The translations under genes and the position numbers were made by a program. From NCBI RefSeq assembly GCF_001927245.1, contig NZ_MJUX01000001.1, forward strand, positions 186,001-250,000: a stretch of 64,000 nucleotides of DNA, given 5' to 3'. A model generated the notes under the pieces. The model ran no database searches and was not told where the DNA came from. It saw nothing but the letters and a program-made list of their open reading frames with translations. The DNA is from Acuticoccus yangtzensis. Its GTDB lineage: Bacteria > Pseudomonadota > Alphaproteobacteria > Rhizobiales > Amorphaceae. Numbering within the stretch: position 1 is the stretch's first letter; each line of letters starts with the position of its first letter. Below are positions 34,339-43,407 of this stretch, piece by piece.

Positions 34339-35703
34339 TTGGATGCACTCGCCCGCCGGATATCGGCACTCAACGACAAGCCGCCGCGGCAAGACGCACA
34401 ATACGTCCTCTACTGGATGCAGCATTCCCAACGCGCCGACGCCAATCCGGCGTTGGAGCGCGCGGCCTATTGGGCCAACGAATGCCGCCTTCCTCTCCTC
34501 GTCCTCTTCGTCGTCGACCCCGATTACCCTGACGCCAATCTACGCCACTACACCTTCATGCTGGAAGGCCTGAAGGAGACCATTGCAGCCATCGAAAAAC
34601 GCGGCGCACACGTGTCGCTGCGGCTGGGGTCCCCTCCTAAAATCGCTGCGGAATGCGCCAAAAAGGCCGCGATCGTTGTCACCGACCGCGGCTATCTGCG
34701 CCACCTCGTGGCCTGGCGCAGAGAGTTGGCCGAAGACGCATCATGCCTCGTCGAAACGGTCGAGGGCGAGGCGATCGTCCCCGTCGAAGAGGCGTCCGGA
34801 AAGCACGAGACGGCGGCGCGCACCTTCCGGCCGCGCGTCCACAAGGCGCTTCCCCGCTTCACCGACCTTCCGCCGACGATCACCCTCAAGACGAAGGCGA
34901 AGGGCCTCGCAAGCAGCGCCAACGAGACCCTCACCGACGTCGCCGCCTTCGCCGAAAAACTCGGCTGCGACACGGCGGTCAAACCTGTCGCCGACATCAA
35001 AGGCGGCACGTCGCAAGCGCGGCGGCGGCTGGCCCACTTCGTCCAAGAGGATCTGCCTCATTATGGCGACGGGCGGGCCGACATGGTGAACCGTCACATT
35101 TCCGTGATGAGCCCTTACTTACACTTCGGGCAAATATCGCCGCTGGAAATTTACCTCACCGTCAAAGAGGCGAGCGCCAAGCGCGAGAGCCAGGACTCCT
35201 ATGTCGAGGAGATGCTGGTTCGCCGCGAACTGGCGATCAACCACGCTCACTATGCGCCGGACGACTACGACGCCTACAGCGGCCTCCCCAAGTGGGCGCA
35301 AGACACGCTCGAGGCGCACAAAGGTGATCCGCGCGAGAAGGTCTTCACCTACAAGGAATTGGAGGCCGGGAAGACGGACGATCCCTACTGGAATGCGGCG
35401 ATGAAGGAGATGCGCGAGACCGGCTATCTCCACAACCACATGCGCATGTATTGGGGAAAGCGTCTCATCGCCTACACGAACACGCCCAAGACGGCGTACG
35501 ACTTCGCGCTGAAGCTTAACAACACCTATTTTCTGGATGGGCGCGACGCGAATTCCTACGCCAACATCGGCTGGCTGTTCGGCCTGCATGACCGCGGTTG
35601 GCCCGAGCGCGCGGTGTTCGGCAAAGTCCGCACGATGACCGCGGGCGGCCTCGAACGGAAGTTCGACATCAAATCCTACGTCAAATGGACCGAGGGCCTG
35701 TAG
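34339..35703 (+). CDS. phr: Class II CPD photolyase
   Basis: A 454-residue FAD-dependent DNA photolyase. The N-terminal antenna-type domain starts with QYVLYWMQHSQR, and the C-terminal FAD domain has MSPYLHFGQIS, VRRELAINHAHY, YWGKRLI and DGRDANSYANIGW, all class II hallmarks. It uses blue light to split cyclobutane pyrimidine dimers. TTG 34339 is the only plausible start because ATG choices are out of frame or inside the conserved core. It lies next to the general stress response locus, a common place for photoprotection genes. Confidence 0.88.
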   Translation: MDALARRISALNDKPPRQDAQYVLYWMQHSQRADANPALERAAYWANECRLPLLVLFVVDPDYPDANLRHYTFMLEGLKETIAAIEKRGAHVSLRLGSPPKIAAECAKKAAIVVTDRGYLRHLVAWRRELAEDASCLVETVEGEAIVPVEEASGKHETAARTFRPRVHKALPRFTDLPPTITLKTKAKGLASSANETLTDVAAFAEKLGCDTAVKPVADIKGGTSQARRRLAHFVQEDLPHYGDGRADMVNRHISVMSPYLHFGQISPLEIYLTVKEASAKRESQDSYVEEMLVRRELAINHAHYAPDDYDAYSGLPKWAQDTLEAHKGDPREKVFTYKELEAGKTDDPYWNAAMKEMRETGYLHNHMRMYWGKRLIAYTNTPKTAYDFALKLNNTYFLDGRDANSYANIGWLFGLHDRGWPERAVFGKVRTMTAGGLERKFDIKSYVKWTEGL

Positions 35704-35719
35704 CAGCCTCCTAGGCGCC

Positions 35720-35763
35720 CGCCCCTGCACATCGCAGGGGCGGCCGGGGCGAAAGGCCCCGGC
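35720..35763. terminator. Two adjacent hairpins between photolyase and phyR
   Basis: CGCCCCTGC/GCAGGGGCG (35720-35742, nine-base stem) is followed directly by GCCGGGGC/GCCCCGGC (35743-35763, eight-base stem, GAAAG loop). They lie between convergent genes and probably give bidirectional termination. There is no long T-run on either side. Confidence 0.6.
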
Positions 35764-35785
35764 GTCGCCCCTCAGGTCCTCGCCG

Positions 35786-36589
35786 TCAGACCGCAGACGC
35801 TTCCTTCTCGCCCGAACCGGACTCGCTGGTCTGGAAGAACAGCGCCTGGGACACCACCGCCTTCACCGTGTCCGTCTCGAACGGCTTGGTGATGAGGAAG
35901 GCGGGCTCCGGCCGCTCGCCGGTCAAAAGGCGCTCAGGATATGCGGTGATGAAGATCACCGGCACGGTGATGGACGCCAGGATCTCGTTCACCGCGTCGA
36001 GCCCGGAGGAGCCGTCGGCCAATTGAATGTCGGCCAGCACCAGGCCGGGACGGCGCGCCTTCACGGCCTCGACCGCCTCGGTGTGGGTGCGGGCGATGCC
36101 GGCGACCTCGTGGCCGAGGCCCTCCACCAGCGCCTCGAGGTCCATCGCGATCATCGGCTCGTCCTCGATGATGAGGACGCTCGTCGCCACCTGCTCGGCA
36201 ATCGACTGCCCTGCCTCGTCGATCAGGGTGCGCACGCCGTTCATGTCGGTGTCGAGGATCGCCGCGGCCTCCTGCATCGAGAAGCCCTCGACGGTGGTCA
36301 GCAGGAACGCCTGACGGGCACGCGGCACCATCGCGTCGAGGCGCTTCTCGTAGAGCGCGGTGCGCGCCGCCGTCTCCTGGTTCAGCTCGATGGAGTCCCA
36401 GATCTGGATCAGGATCCGGTAGAGGGAGACGCGCGGCGGGATCGACTCGTCGAACATCGAGGGATCTTCGATCAACGCCTCCAGCGCGGCCTGGACGTAA
36501 GCGTCACCACTGGGCTGCGTGCCCGTGAGAGAGCGGGCGAAGCGGCGCATATAGGGAATGTGCGGCGCGATGGTTTTGGCGAGCGACAT
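35786..36589 (-). CDS. phyR: General stress response anti-anti-sigma regulator PhyR
   Basis: A 267-residue protein. Residues 1-130 are an EcfG-like sigma-mimic domain (PHIPYMRRFARSLTG at the start), and about 135-260 is a receiver with phosphoacceptor Asp187 (LVLADIQL) and Lys in ITKPFE. When phosphorylated, PhyR binds NepR and frees EcfG. Start ATG 36589 has AGGAA upstream; an in-frame start 72 bases earlier lacks family support. It is divergent from nepR-ecfG and shares a palindromic EcfG promoter at 36696-36722. Confidence 0.93.
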   Translation of the reverse strand: MSLAKTIAPHIPYMRRFARSLTGTQPSGDAYVQAALEALIEDPSMFDESIPPRVSLYRILIQIWDSIELNQETAARTALYEKRLDAMVPRARQAFLLTTVEGFSMQEAAAILDTDMNGVRTLIDEAGQSIAEQVATSVLIIEDEPMIAMDLEALVEGLGHEVAGIARTHTEAVEAVKARRPGLVLADIQLADGSSGLDAVNEILASITVPVIFITAYPERLLTGERPEPAFLITKPFETDTVKAVVSQALFFQTSESGSGEKEASAV

Positions 36590-36695
36590 GAGCTTTCCTT
36601 GACGAGTTCGGACCCCGGCCCGCTTATCGGGTAACGCTTGCGCGCGCGATCCTCCGCGCACAAACCAATCCCAAAGGCGAAAGCCAAGCCCCTAT

Positions 36696-36722
36696 GGAAC
36701 GAACGAACCGCCAAACCGTTCC
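36696..36722. promoter_or_regulatory. Palindromic bidirectional EcfG promoter
   Basis: Plus strand: GGAAC (36696-36700), 16 bases, CGTT (36717-36720). Minus strand: GGAAC (36722-36718), 16 bases, CGTT (36701-36698). Both match the EcfG consensus GGAAC-N16/17-CGTT. The two promoters use the same 27 bases, so GGAACG-N15-CGTTCC reads the same from either side. It would drive nepR-ecfG rightward and phyR leftward under EcfG autoregulation. Confidence 0.8.
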
Positions 36723-36862
36723 AGCAAGGTGGACGTTCTAACGTGCGGCCTCGAATCCGGTTCCGTGGCGCGGGCGATCCCGCCTCCTCGGCACCGGAGA
36801 CGGCGCAGCGGGGAACCCAACCGATGGATAGCGAATTGTGAAGGAATGCCCGACGGTGTGCA

Positions 36863-37081
36863 ATGACTGAAGACGATAAGCCGGGCAGCGTCCAGGACGA
36901 CCAAATGCAGTCGTTGATAGGAAAGCAGTTGCGAAATTTGTACGATTCGGTGCTGGTCGAGCCTATTCCCGATAAGCTCGTGGAATTGCTCTTGAAACTC
37001 GATGACATCGAGGTGGGCACCGCAACCAGTCCGAAAAAGCCGGCGACCGACGACGACAGCGCGGAAAGCGACAGCGAATGA
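36863..37081 (+). CDS. nepR: Anti-sigma factor NepR
   Basis: A 72-residue protein whose core IGKQLRNLYDSVLVEPIPDKLVELLLKLD is the NepR helix pair that binds either EcfG or phospho-PhyR. The N- and C-termini are acidic and disordered, as is usual. It overlaps ecfG by four bases (ATGA), so anti-sigma and sigma are made together. Its promoter is the palindromic site about 140 bases upstream. Confidence 0.92.
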   Translation: MTEDDKPGSVQDDQMQSLIGKQLRNLYDSVLVEPIPDKLVELLLKLDDIEVGTATSPKKPATDDDSAESDSE

Positions 37082-37614
37082 GTGTTCGCGAGGAACTGAT
37101 CCGCCAGATCCCGAACCTGCGCGCCTTCGCCGTCTCGTTGTGCGGCAACGCCGAACGGGCGGACGACCTCGTTCAAGAGGCGCTGATGAAGGCGTGGGCG
37201 TCGATCGAGATGTTCCAGGAGGGCACCAACATGCGTGCCTGGCTCTTCACCATTTTGCGCAACGTCTACTATTCGGAGTTCCGCAAGAAGCGCCGCGAGG
37301 TGGAGGACGCGGACGGCAAGATGGCCGCCAACCTCTCCACCCATCCCGAGCAGCTCGGCCACCTCGACATGGTCGATTTCCGCGAGGCGTTGAGCCAGCT
37401 CGCCGCCGACCAGCGCGAGGCGCTCATCCTCGTCGGCGCGTCAGGCTTCTCCTATGACGAAGCGGCGGAGATCTGCGGCTGTGCCGTCGGCACCGTCAAA
37501 AGCCGCGTCAACCGCGCGCGCACCCGCCTGGCCGAGCTCCTCTCGGTCCAGTCCGGCGCCGAGTACGGCCCGGATCACCACTCCCGCTCGGTGGTCGACG
37601 CGCGCAAATTCTGA
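37078..37614 (+). CDS. ecfG: ECF-type RNA polymerase sigma factor EcfG
   Basis: A 178-residue ECF15-type sigma factor. Region 2 spans about residues 10-75 (DDLVQEALMKAWASIEMFQEGTNMRAWLFTILRN in parts), and region 4 about 105-160 (REALILVGASGFSYDEAAEICGCAVGTVKSRVNRAR in parts). It directs the alphaproteobacterial general stress response. It is held by NepR encoded upstream and released by PhyR. The C-terminal 20 residues are variable. Confidence 0.92.
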   Translation: MSVREELIRQIPNLRAFAVSLCGNAERADDLVQEALMKAWASIEMFQEGTNMRAWLFTILRNVYYSEFRKKRREVEDADGKMAANLSTHPEQLGHLDMVDFREALSQLAADQREALILVGASGFSYDEAAEICGCAVGTVKSRVNRARTRLAELLSVQSGAEYGPDHHSRSVVDARKF

Positions 37615-37689
37615 CCAGCGCGCTCGGTCATCCGGCGACCTGCACCGGAACCGGCCGCTCGCCGGCCGGTCTTCGTCCGACCCTCTTCC

Positions 37690-38175
37690 CTAAAGCCTCA
37701 CCTTGACGTGCTCGGCCAGTGCGGGCCCGGGCTCTTGCCGTCCTGCCGCCGTCAACGCCTCCAGCGCGACCAGAAGGTTGGGGCTCGCGTTGTCCCAATA
37801 TTCCGCACACTCGGGATGCACGGCGAGAAGCACGGCCTCCGGATCGTCGGGCCCCTCCCCGAACCAGGCGTCGATGGACGGGGTCCACACGTCCCGCAGC
37901 CGGCTCCTGTCGCTGAGGACATCCGCCGTGCCCGAGATCGACACGTAGGTGCCCGTACGCGGGTCGACATAAGCGAGGCACACGCGCGGATCGGCGCGAA
38001 GCTCGCAGTCCTTATGGTCGCTCCGGCGCGTCACGAACCAGATCGTTCCCGCTTCGGGATCCGGTGTGCCGACCATCGGTCTGCACCTCACCGACTCACC
38101 ATCAAGCGTCATCATCATGCACGTCTCGATGCGGCCGATTTCACGCCAGACGCGTTCGACGTCGTCATCCATCAT
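37690..38175 (-). CDS. Pyridoxamine 5'-phosphate oxidase-family general stress protein
   Basis: A 161-residue FMN-binding split-barrel protein like Bacillus general stress protein 26. CRPMVGTPDPEAGTIWFVTRRSDHKDCELRADPRVCLAYVD (seen in parts) and YVSISGTADVLSDRSRL are the conserved core. It is convergent with ecfG and may be part of its regulon by location, but I found no EcfG promoter in the 168 bases upstream. Enzymatic activity is unknown for most members. Confidence 0.8.
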   Translation of the reverse strand: MMDDDVERVWREIGRIETCMMMTLDGESVRCRPMVGTPDPEAGTIWFVTRRSDHKDCELRADPRVCLAYVDPRTGTYVSISGTADVLSDRSRLRDVWTPSIDAWFGEGPDDPEAVLLAVHPECAEYWDNASPNLLVALEALTAAGRQEPGPALAEHVKVRL

Positions 38176-38343
38176 GGCATCACTCCAAGCCTAGCCTCAA
38201 GGCTATGCATCCGCCAGGAATGCGCAGGCCGAGGCTGTTCATGCTATAAGAATGGCTCTGGAGGGCGAGCTGTTCCCATGCCCGAATGCAATTCGCGCGC
38301 AACTGGGGGCCGCTGAGACGCGGCGAACCGATCCGTTCGGATC

Positions 38344-40215
38344 CTAACTCGCCTGCGCCAGCATCGTGCGGTCGGGGCTGGCGAAGGGCACGATTCCTTC
38401 GAGCGGCAGCGTCATGGTTGCGACGAGCCCCGAGGGCGTGAAGTCCAAGTTCACCTCGGCTCTCAGCGCGCGCGACAAATTCCGCTCGATCACCGTCATG
38501 CCGAAGCCGCGCCGGGTCGGCTCGCTCACCGCCGGTCCGCCGACCTCCGTCCACGTGAACTTCAGCATTTCCGTGTCGCCCGGCTGGTACACCGTCCACG
38601 CCACGTCGAGCGAGCCCTTGGCGTTGGCGAAGGCGCCATATTGCACCGCGTTGGCGGCCAGTTCGTGGATCGCGAGGCCGAGATTCTGGGACGCTTCAGG
38701 CGACAGGATCACCGACGGACCCGAAATGCGCACCCGCGAGGAATGCGGCGGGATGAACTGGCCGATGAGAACGCGGACGAGATCGCCGATGTCCACACCC
38801 GCCCACTCGTCGGCCACGATGAGGTCCTGCGCCGCCGACAAGGCTCGCAGCCGCGCGATGAGCGCAGGAACGAAGGCCTCGACCGTCGACGCCTGGGTGC
38901 TGGTCTGCCGCGCGATGGCGATCACCACCGTCAAAAGGTTCTTCGTGCGATGCGTCAGCTCACGCATGACGAGGCGCATCTGCTCCTCGTTGCGCTTGCG
39001 GTGCGTGATGTCGATCGACGCGCAGGTGATGCCGAGAACGGTCCCGTCCGGCTTCAGGTTCGGCTCGATGTGAAGGTCGTACCACCGGCGGTCCATCCCC
39101 TCGCCAACACCGATCTCGCCGGACAGAGGCCGTTTCGTCTCGATCACCCGGCGCTTCAGGTCGGCGATCGCCGTCAGGTCGGCGGCTGGAACCACCTCCT
39201 CGTCCGTCCGGCCGATGATCGAGCCGATCTGCGTCTCGTCGGAGTTGGCCCAGGTGTAGCGCAGGTTCGTATCCTGGCTGAACACCATGATCTTCTCGGA
39301 CCGGAGCGCCAGGTTGAAGCGCTGCAGCGTCTCGGCCAAGCGGCGGGACAGGTCCGTGCGCATCATGTCCAGCCGCTTGGAGCGCGAAATGTCGATCGCG
39401 GTGCAGACGACCCCGGCCAACTTGTTCGCCTCGTTGGTGATCGGCACGACGTCCATGCGGAACCAGGCACGCTCGTCGTTGCCGGGGATCTCGATCTCGA
39501 ACGTCTGGGTGGTGCCGGTCTGGAGCGCCCGCGTCTTGTGTCCGACCACGAGCGGGCGGACCGCGGAGGGCAAAATCTCCTCGTCCGTCTTGCCGACGAT
39601 GTCCTCGGGGATGAGGAAGGGCCGCGGATTGATGACCCACTGGTAGCGCAGATCGACATCCTGAAACAGCACGGTGATCTGCGAATTGCGGGTCGCCAGC
39701 TCCATGTAGCGATGCATCTCGCGCACCGACTTCAGCTTTTCGTGCTCGCGCTGCAAGATCCCGAGGAGACGCTTGTTGCGTGCCTCCGCCCGCGTCGCCT
39801 TCAAAGTATCGGGGTTGCCGCGCTTGGCCGCGCGGTACGCCGTGTAGCGGTGCAGCGCGACCGTCGCCGCAATGGCAAGGCCGCTCCCCGCCGCCGCCGC
39901 GGTCGCCAGCGCGACGAGCACCTCCTGCCCGCTGGTGACGATGGTGACGTTCGCGCCGCCCGCCGCCCCCGGAAGCACCTGGGCCGCGGTCATGCCGATG
40001 CCGGCGATCTGCCACAGGACATCACTGGTCAGAAGAATGACCGCCGCGGCAAAGAGGGAAATGAGGCGCGCGGACCTGCCGCGGCCGACGACCGCAAACA
40101 GGGTCAGCGCCGCGACGGTGCCGAGCTCAGCAATCCCAATCATGGTGGCGGCGTCGGCCGGCCCGTTCATCAGCGATGGCCCCGCATTGGCGAACCGGAA
40201 CGGCGGTCCCGGCAC
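38344..40215 (-). CDS. PAS-containing HWE/HisKA_2 sensor histidine kinase
   Basis: A 623-residue kinase. Two or three hydrophobic N-terminal segments (about 25-45, 50-75 and 95-120) are followed by a short coil and two PAS domains (about 170-285 and 300-410, each ending in the C-[TS]-[AS]-x-D-I PAC-like pattern). His422 in MRELTHRTKNLL is the phosphoacceptor, with the ATPase domain carrying LAIHELAANAVQYGA. HWE kinases commonly phosphorylate PhyR, and this gene is close to phyR-nepR-ecfG, so it may be a PhyK-type input kinase. That link is inference. Start ATG 40215 or 40167 (MNGPADAATM). Confidence 0.85.
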   Translation of the reverse strand: MPGPPFRFANAGPSLMNGPADAATMIGIAELGTVAALTLFAVVGRGRSARLISLFAAAVILLTSDVLWQIAGIGMTAAQVLPGAAGGANVTIVTSGQEVLVALATAAAAGSGLAIAATVALHRYTAYRAAKRGNPDTLKATRAEARNKRLLGILQREHEKLKSVREMHRYMELATRNSQITVLFQDVDLRYQWVINPRPFLIPEDIVGKTDEEILPSAVRPLVVGHKTRALQTGTTQTFEIEIPGNDERAWFRMDVVPITNEANKLAGVVCTAIDISRSKRLDMMRTDLSRRLAETLQRFNLALRSEKIMVFSQDTNLRYTWANSDETQIGSIIGRTDEEVVPAADLTAIADLKRRVIETKRPLSGEIGVGEGMDRRWYDLHIEPNLKPDGTVLGITCASIDITHRKRNEEQMRLVMRELTHRTKNLLTVVIAIARQTSTQASTVEAFVPALIARLRALSAAQDLIVADEWAGVDIGDLVRVLIGQFIPPHSSRVRISGPSVILSPEASQNLGLAIHELAANAVQYGAFANAKGSLDVAWTVYQPGDTEMLKFTWTEVGGPAVSEPTRRGFGMTVIERNLSRALRAEVNLDFTPSGLVATMTLPLEGIVPFASPDRTMLAQAS

Positions 40216-40552
40216 GCATCTATTGAAGACGACAGATCTAATGTGCCCGAGGTGGTGTTAAACTGGTTACAAGCTCACTTAGAGCCGCACGCGACGGGCG
40301 TCGACCATCCGGATCGCTCTGCTTTGCTCGTAAGCATAGAACTTTTGCATTTTTGCGTCCAACCCACCCCGAGAGATCAACAGTTTGCCGCTCCTCCATC
40401 CCGCATCGGCGCAACGGCGGGACGGACCGATGACCGGAGCCCCCGCGACCACCGTGCGGCGAAGCGGCCGACCTCTGACGGTATAACGAGCGGCGGCACG
40501 ATCTGTTGCATGCACCGCTCCGCGTGATCTTCAGTATCAGATCCCGGTCTCT
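40216..40552. other. Intergenic region without recognised features
   Basis: 337 bases between the kinase start and the YihY/BrkB stop, both genes on the minus strand. The part near 40216-40290 is AT-richer than its surroundings and is the likely kinase promoter. A 78-codon frame at 40279-40515 has no homology I know and poor composition. I see no EcfG-type promoter, hairpin with T-run or repeat. Confidence 0.5.
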
Positions 40553-41644
40553 TCAGATTTTGGACGCGCGCCCGACGGTGTCGGCCACGTAGGCGCCGCG
40601 CCTGCCCATCGGCTGCTCGGGACCGAGCGTCGTATCCACCATGGTCTGATGCTCCGCTTCCGCCGCCAATTCAGCGCCCAGAAGGAGGATGTAAATGGAT
40701 ATATAAAACCAGAACATCAGTGCGATAACTGTGCCCAACGACCCATACATCGCCGCATAATTGGCCACGTTCGACAGATACCACGACAGAAGGGTCGATG
40801 CGGCGAGCCAACCGGCCGCCACCGTCACCGCGCCGACCGAGATCCACCGCCACCGCGCCGCCCGCCGGCTCGGCCCGAGGCGGTAGATCGCCGCGGACCC
40901 GACGGACACGATGATGAACAAGGCCGGCGCCGTCAGCCGCCGTCCGCCATAGTCGAGCCCGTCCTCGCCGCCGAACAAAAGCGGCATCACCACGATCACC
41001 GAGATCATCACGATGCCGATGACGAGCGCGGCCAACGTCACCCCGAAGGCCCTCAGATAAAGCGCGATGGTCCCCCGCTTTTCGACCTCGCCATAGGCGA
41101 CGTTCATCGCCCCGAAGAGGGCGATCACGGCATTGTTCATCGACCACAGCGACAGTCCGACGCTGAGGAGAAGCGTGACCGTGAGGCCGTCCTCCTGTGC
41201 CTTCGCAACGCGGCCGATCTCGTGCGCGATCCATTCGATCGCCTGATCCGGCAGATAACCCGCCAGGATCGAGACGTGATCCTGCAGCGTGAGGCTCGAC
41301 GTCATCAGCCCATAGAAGGACACGATCGCAATCATCGCCGGGATGAGGGCGAGGAACACATAAAAGGTCACGCCGGCGGTGATCAGGCCGAGATTGTCGA
41401 TGGACACCCGCTCCACCACGCGCAAGAGGATGTCCCACCACCCGCGCCAGCCGATCTCGAACGGCGTTCGCGCGGCGCGCCCGCGCAGACGTTCGTGGTA
41501 CGGAAGCTTGCTCGGCGGCACGGATCTGCGGCGGCCAGGATCGTGGTTGAGCGGGTTCAGCCGCGATGAATTCTCCAAGTCCGTGCCTTTTTCTTCCAAC
41601 AGCGAGACAGAAGACCGAACGTTGGCACGGCCTTTTGCGTTCAC
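40553..41644 (-). CDS. YihY/BrkB-family inner-membrane protein
   Basis: A 363-residue protein with about six membrane segments from residue 90. GVTFYVFLALIPAMIAIVSFYGL and WSMNNAVIALFGAMNVAYGEVEKRG are typical of the YihY/BrkB family (formerly called ribonuclease BN). Function is uncertain; transport or envelope roles have been proposed. The first 60 residues are basic and low in conservation, so the true start may be internal. It is divergent from the AI-2E gene. Confidence 0.8.
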   Translation of the reverse strand: MNAKGRANVRSSVSLLEEKGTDLENSSRLNPLNHDPGRRRSVPPSKLPYHERLRGRAARTPFEIGWRGWWDILLRVVERVSIDNLGLITAGVTFYVFLALIPAMIAIVSFYGLMTSSLTLQDHVSILAGYLPDQAIEWIAHEIGRVAKAQEDGLTVTLLLSVGLSLWSMNNAVIALFGAMNVAYGEVEKRGTIALYLRAFGVTLAALVIGIVMISVIVVMPLLFGGEDGLDYGGRRLTAPALFIIVSVGSAAIYRLGPSRRAARWRWISVGAVTVAAGWLAASTLLSWYLSNVANYAAMYGSLGTVIALMFWFYISIYILLLGAELAAEAEHQTMVDTTLGPEQPMGRRGAYVADTVGRASKI

Positions 41645-41721
41645 ATGGGGTTATCGCACCATCGCGCCCGATTGCACCAACCGGGCTCCCCAGGCGGTGC
41701 ATAAGGGAAGGAACGCAACGC

Positions 41722-42879
41722 TTGTCCGCTGACGATCAACTGCCGCCGGCGCAGGACGCCTCCACTGCCAAGATCCCCGTTCACGTGGGCTCGGGTGTCA
41801 AGGCCCCGCTGATCATCCTCGCCACCCTCTCCGTCCTCGCCGCCTTCGACTATGCGGAAAGTCTGGTTCTCCCGATCGTTCTCGCCTTCGTCATCTCCTT
41901 GACGCTGACCCCGATCAATCTGTGGCTCCAGCGGCGGATCTGGCCCGGCCTCTCCGCCTTCCTCCTCGTCAGCGCCGTCACGCTCGCGCTCGGCATGGCG
42001 ACATTGATGCTCGCCCAGCCGGTGACGACATTTCTGGAAGACGCGCCGACCATCGGCCGTAAGCTGAAGGAAAAGCTGGAAGATTTCCGCGAGCCGGTCG
42101 AAACCATCACCGAGGCGAGCAAGGAGGTGGAGCAGATCACAAGCTCCGCCAACGACCCGATGGTGCGCGAAGTGGTCGTCCGCCAGCCGGGGCTCCTCAA
42201 TCGCGCGGCGTCGAACATCGGCAACATCGCGTCGACGTTGGTGGTGGCCATCGCCCTCACCTACTTCCTCCTCGTCACGAACCGGCTGATCTACGAGAAG
42301 ATCGTCCACGCCTCGCCGAAGCTTTCGGACAAGAAGCGCTCGCTGATGGTGGTGAACAACATCGTCACCACTGTGTCCAAATACCTGCTGACGATCACCA
42401 TCATCAACGCATGCTTCGGCATCAGCATAGCATTGACGATGCTGTTGCTGGGCATGCCGAGCCCTGCACTGTGGGGACTGGCCGCGTTCCTGTTGAACTA
42501 CCTCCCGTTCGTCGGCTCGCTGATCGGCACGGCGTCGGGCGTTCTCATCGGCCTGTTGACCTACGACGACATGATATGGGCGGTTCTGCCGGGGGTGGCC
42601 TACTTCACCATCACGACGCTTGAGGGGCATTTCATCACCCCCAGCGTGCTCGGCCAGCGGCTGGAGCTCAACCCGGTCGCGATCCTTCTGTCGATCGCCC
42701 TGTGGGGGTTCATCTGGGGGGTCGCCGGTGTGATCCTGGCGGTGCCGATCCTCATCATCGTCAAAGTGATGAGCGACAACATCCCTGAAATGCAGCTTTT
42801 TGGTACATTCTTGTCAGGCACGCCGTCCACGGAGGACAGCGACATGCCGCAGGATCTCGATATCCCGCGGCTTCCCTGA
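41722..42879 (+). CDS. AI-2E family transporter (PerM/YdiK-like)
   Basis: A 385-residue polytopic membrane protein starting at TTG 41722. Hydrophobic pairs at the N-terminus, a central cytoplasmic coil (KEKLEDFREPVETITEASKEVEQI in parts) and the C-terminal cluster with LEGHFITPSVLGQRLELNPVAILLSI are typical of the family. Some members export AI-2 or act as Na+/H+ antiporters; substrate here is unknown. Divergent gene order with YihY/BrkB and nearness to ecfG suggest an envelope-stress link, without direct evidence. Confidence 0.82.
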   Translation: MSADDQLPPAQDASTAKIPVHVGSGVKAPLIILATLSVLAAFDYAESLVLPIVLAFVISLTLTPINLWLQRRIWPGLSAFLLVSAVTLALGMATLMLAQPVTTFLEDAPTIGRKLKEKLEDFREPVETITEASKEVEQITSSANDPMVREVVVRQPGLLNRAASNIGNIASTLVVAIALTYFLLVTNRLIYEKIVHASPKLSDKKRSLMVVNNIVTTVSKYLLTITIINACFGISIALTMLLLGMPSPALWGLAAFLLNYLPFVGSLIGTASGVLIGLLTYDDMIWAVLPGVAYFTITTLEGHFITPSVLGQRLELNPVAILLSIALWGFIWGVAGVILAVPILIIVKVMSDNIPEMQLFGTFLSGTPSTEDSDMPQDLDIPRLP

Positions 42880-43030
42880 CGGGGCTTCTCGCGCGGGGCC
42901 GGTGAAGCGGCGCGGCCCCCGCGCCAAAGAGCACTTTGTGGCGGCCGTCGTCCGGCTCGCCGACGCGGGACCGCCGGATCCCTGGCGGGATCCGGCCGGC
43001 CCTTGCGCATCCGCCGTTGGACCGGACGGA

Positions 43031-43309
43031 CTACTCGTCGTTCAGCGCATCTTTCAGCGGCTTGCCCGGCTTGAACTTCGGAACCTTGGCGGCCTTGATG
43101 GTGATCGGCTCCTTGGTCTGCGGGTTGCGACCCTGCGACTCCGGGCGGTCGGTCACGCTGAACACACCGAAGTTGGTGATGCGCACTTCGTCGCCGGTCT
43201 TCATCGCGTTGATGATCGCAGTGAAGGTGGCGTCGACCGCCTTGGCCGCAGCCTTGGCGTCCAGGTTGGCAAGCTCCGCCACCTCGGCGGCGAGTTCGGC
43301 TTTCTTCAT
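43031..43309 (-). CDS. hupB: HU-family DNA-binding protein
   Basis: A 92-residue histone-like protein. MKKAELAAEVAE, the GDEVRITNFGVFSV core and GRNPQTKEPITI (the DNA-intercalating arm) are conserved. It dimerises and bends DNA in the nucleoid. It lies downstream of lon on the same strand, the usual alphaproteobacterial arrangement, but is separated from it by a terminator and its own upstream region. Confidence 0.95.
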   Translation of the reverse strand: MKKAELAAEVAELANLDAKAAAKAVDATFTAIINAMKTGDEVRITNFGVFSVTDRPESQGRNPQTKEPITIKAAKVPKFKPGKPLKDALNDE

Positions 43310-43392
43310 CCCGTCTCTCCCTTTGCGGATGACCGGGCTACCCTGTCATCACTCTCGCCCGTCGCCTAGACGATAGTGATGAAAAGAGCCCT

Positions 43393-43407
43393 ATTTCCCT
43401 GGGAAAT
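43393..43407. promoter_or_regulatory. Perfect palindrome upstream of hupB
   Basis: ATTTCCCTGGGAAAT is a perfect inverted repeat around a central T, 84 bases upstream of the hupB start. Its size and position fit an operator for a dimeric regulator; the regulator is unknown. Confidence 0.5.

Noticed and set aside
40279-40515. 78-codon frame between the HWE kinase and YihY/BrkB genes
   Set aside because: Composition is unlike neighbouring genes, with no homology or ribosome binding site I can support.
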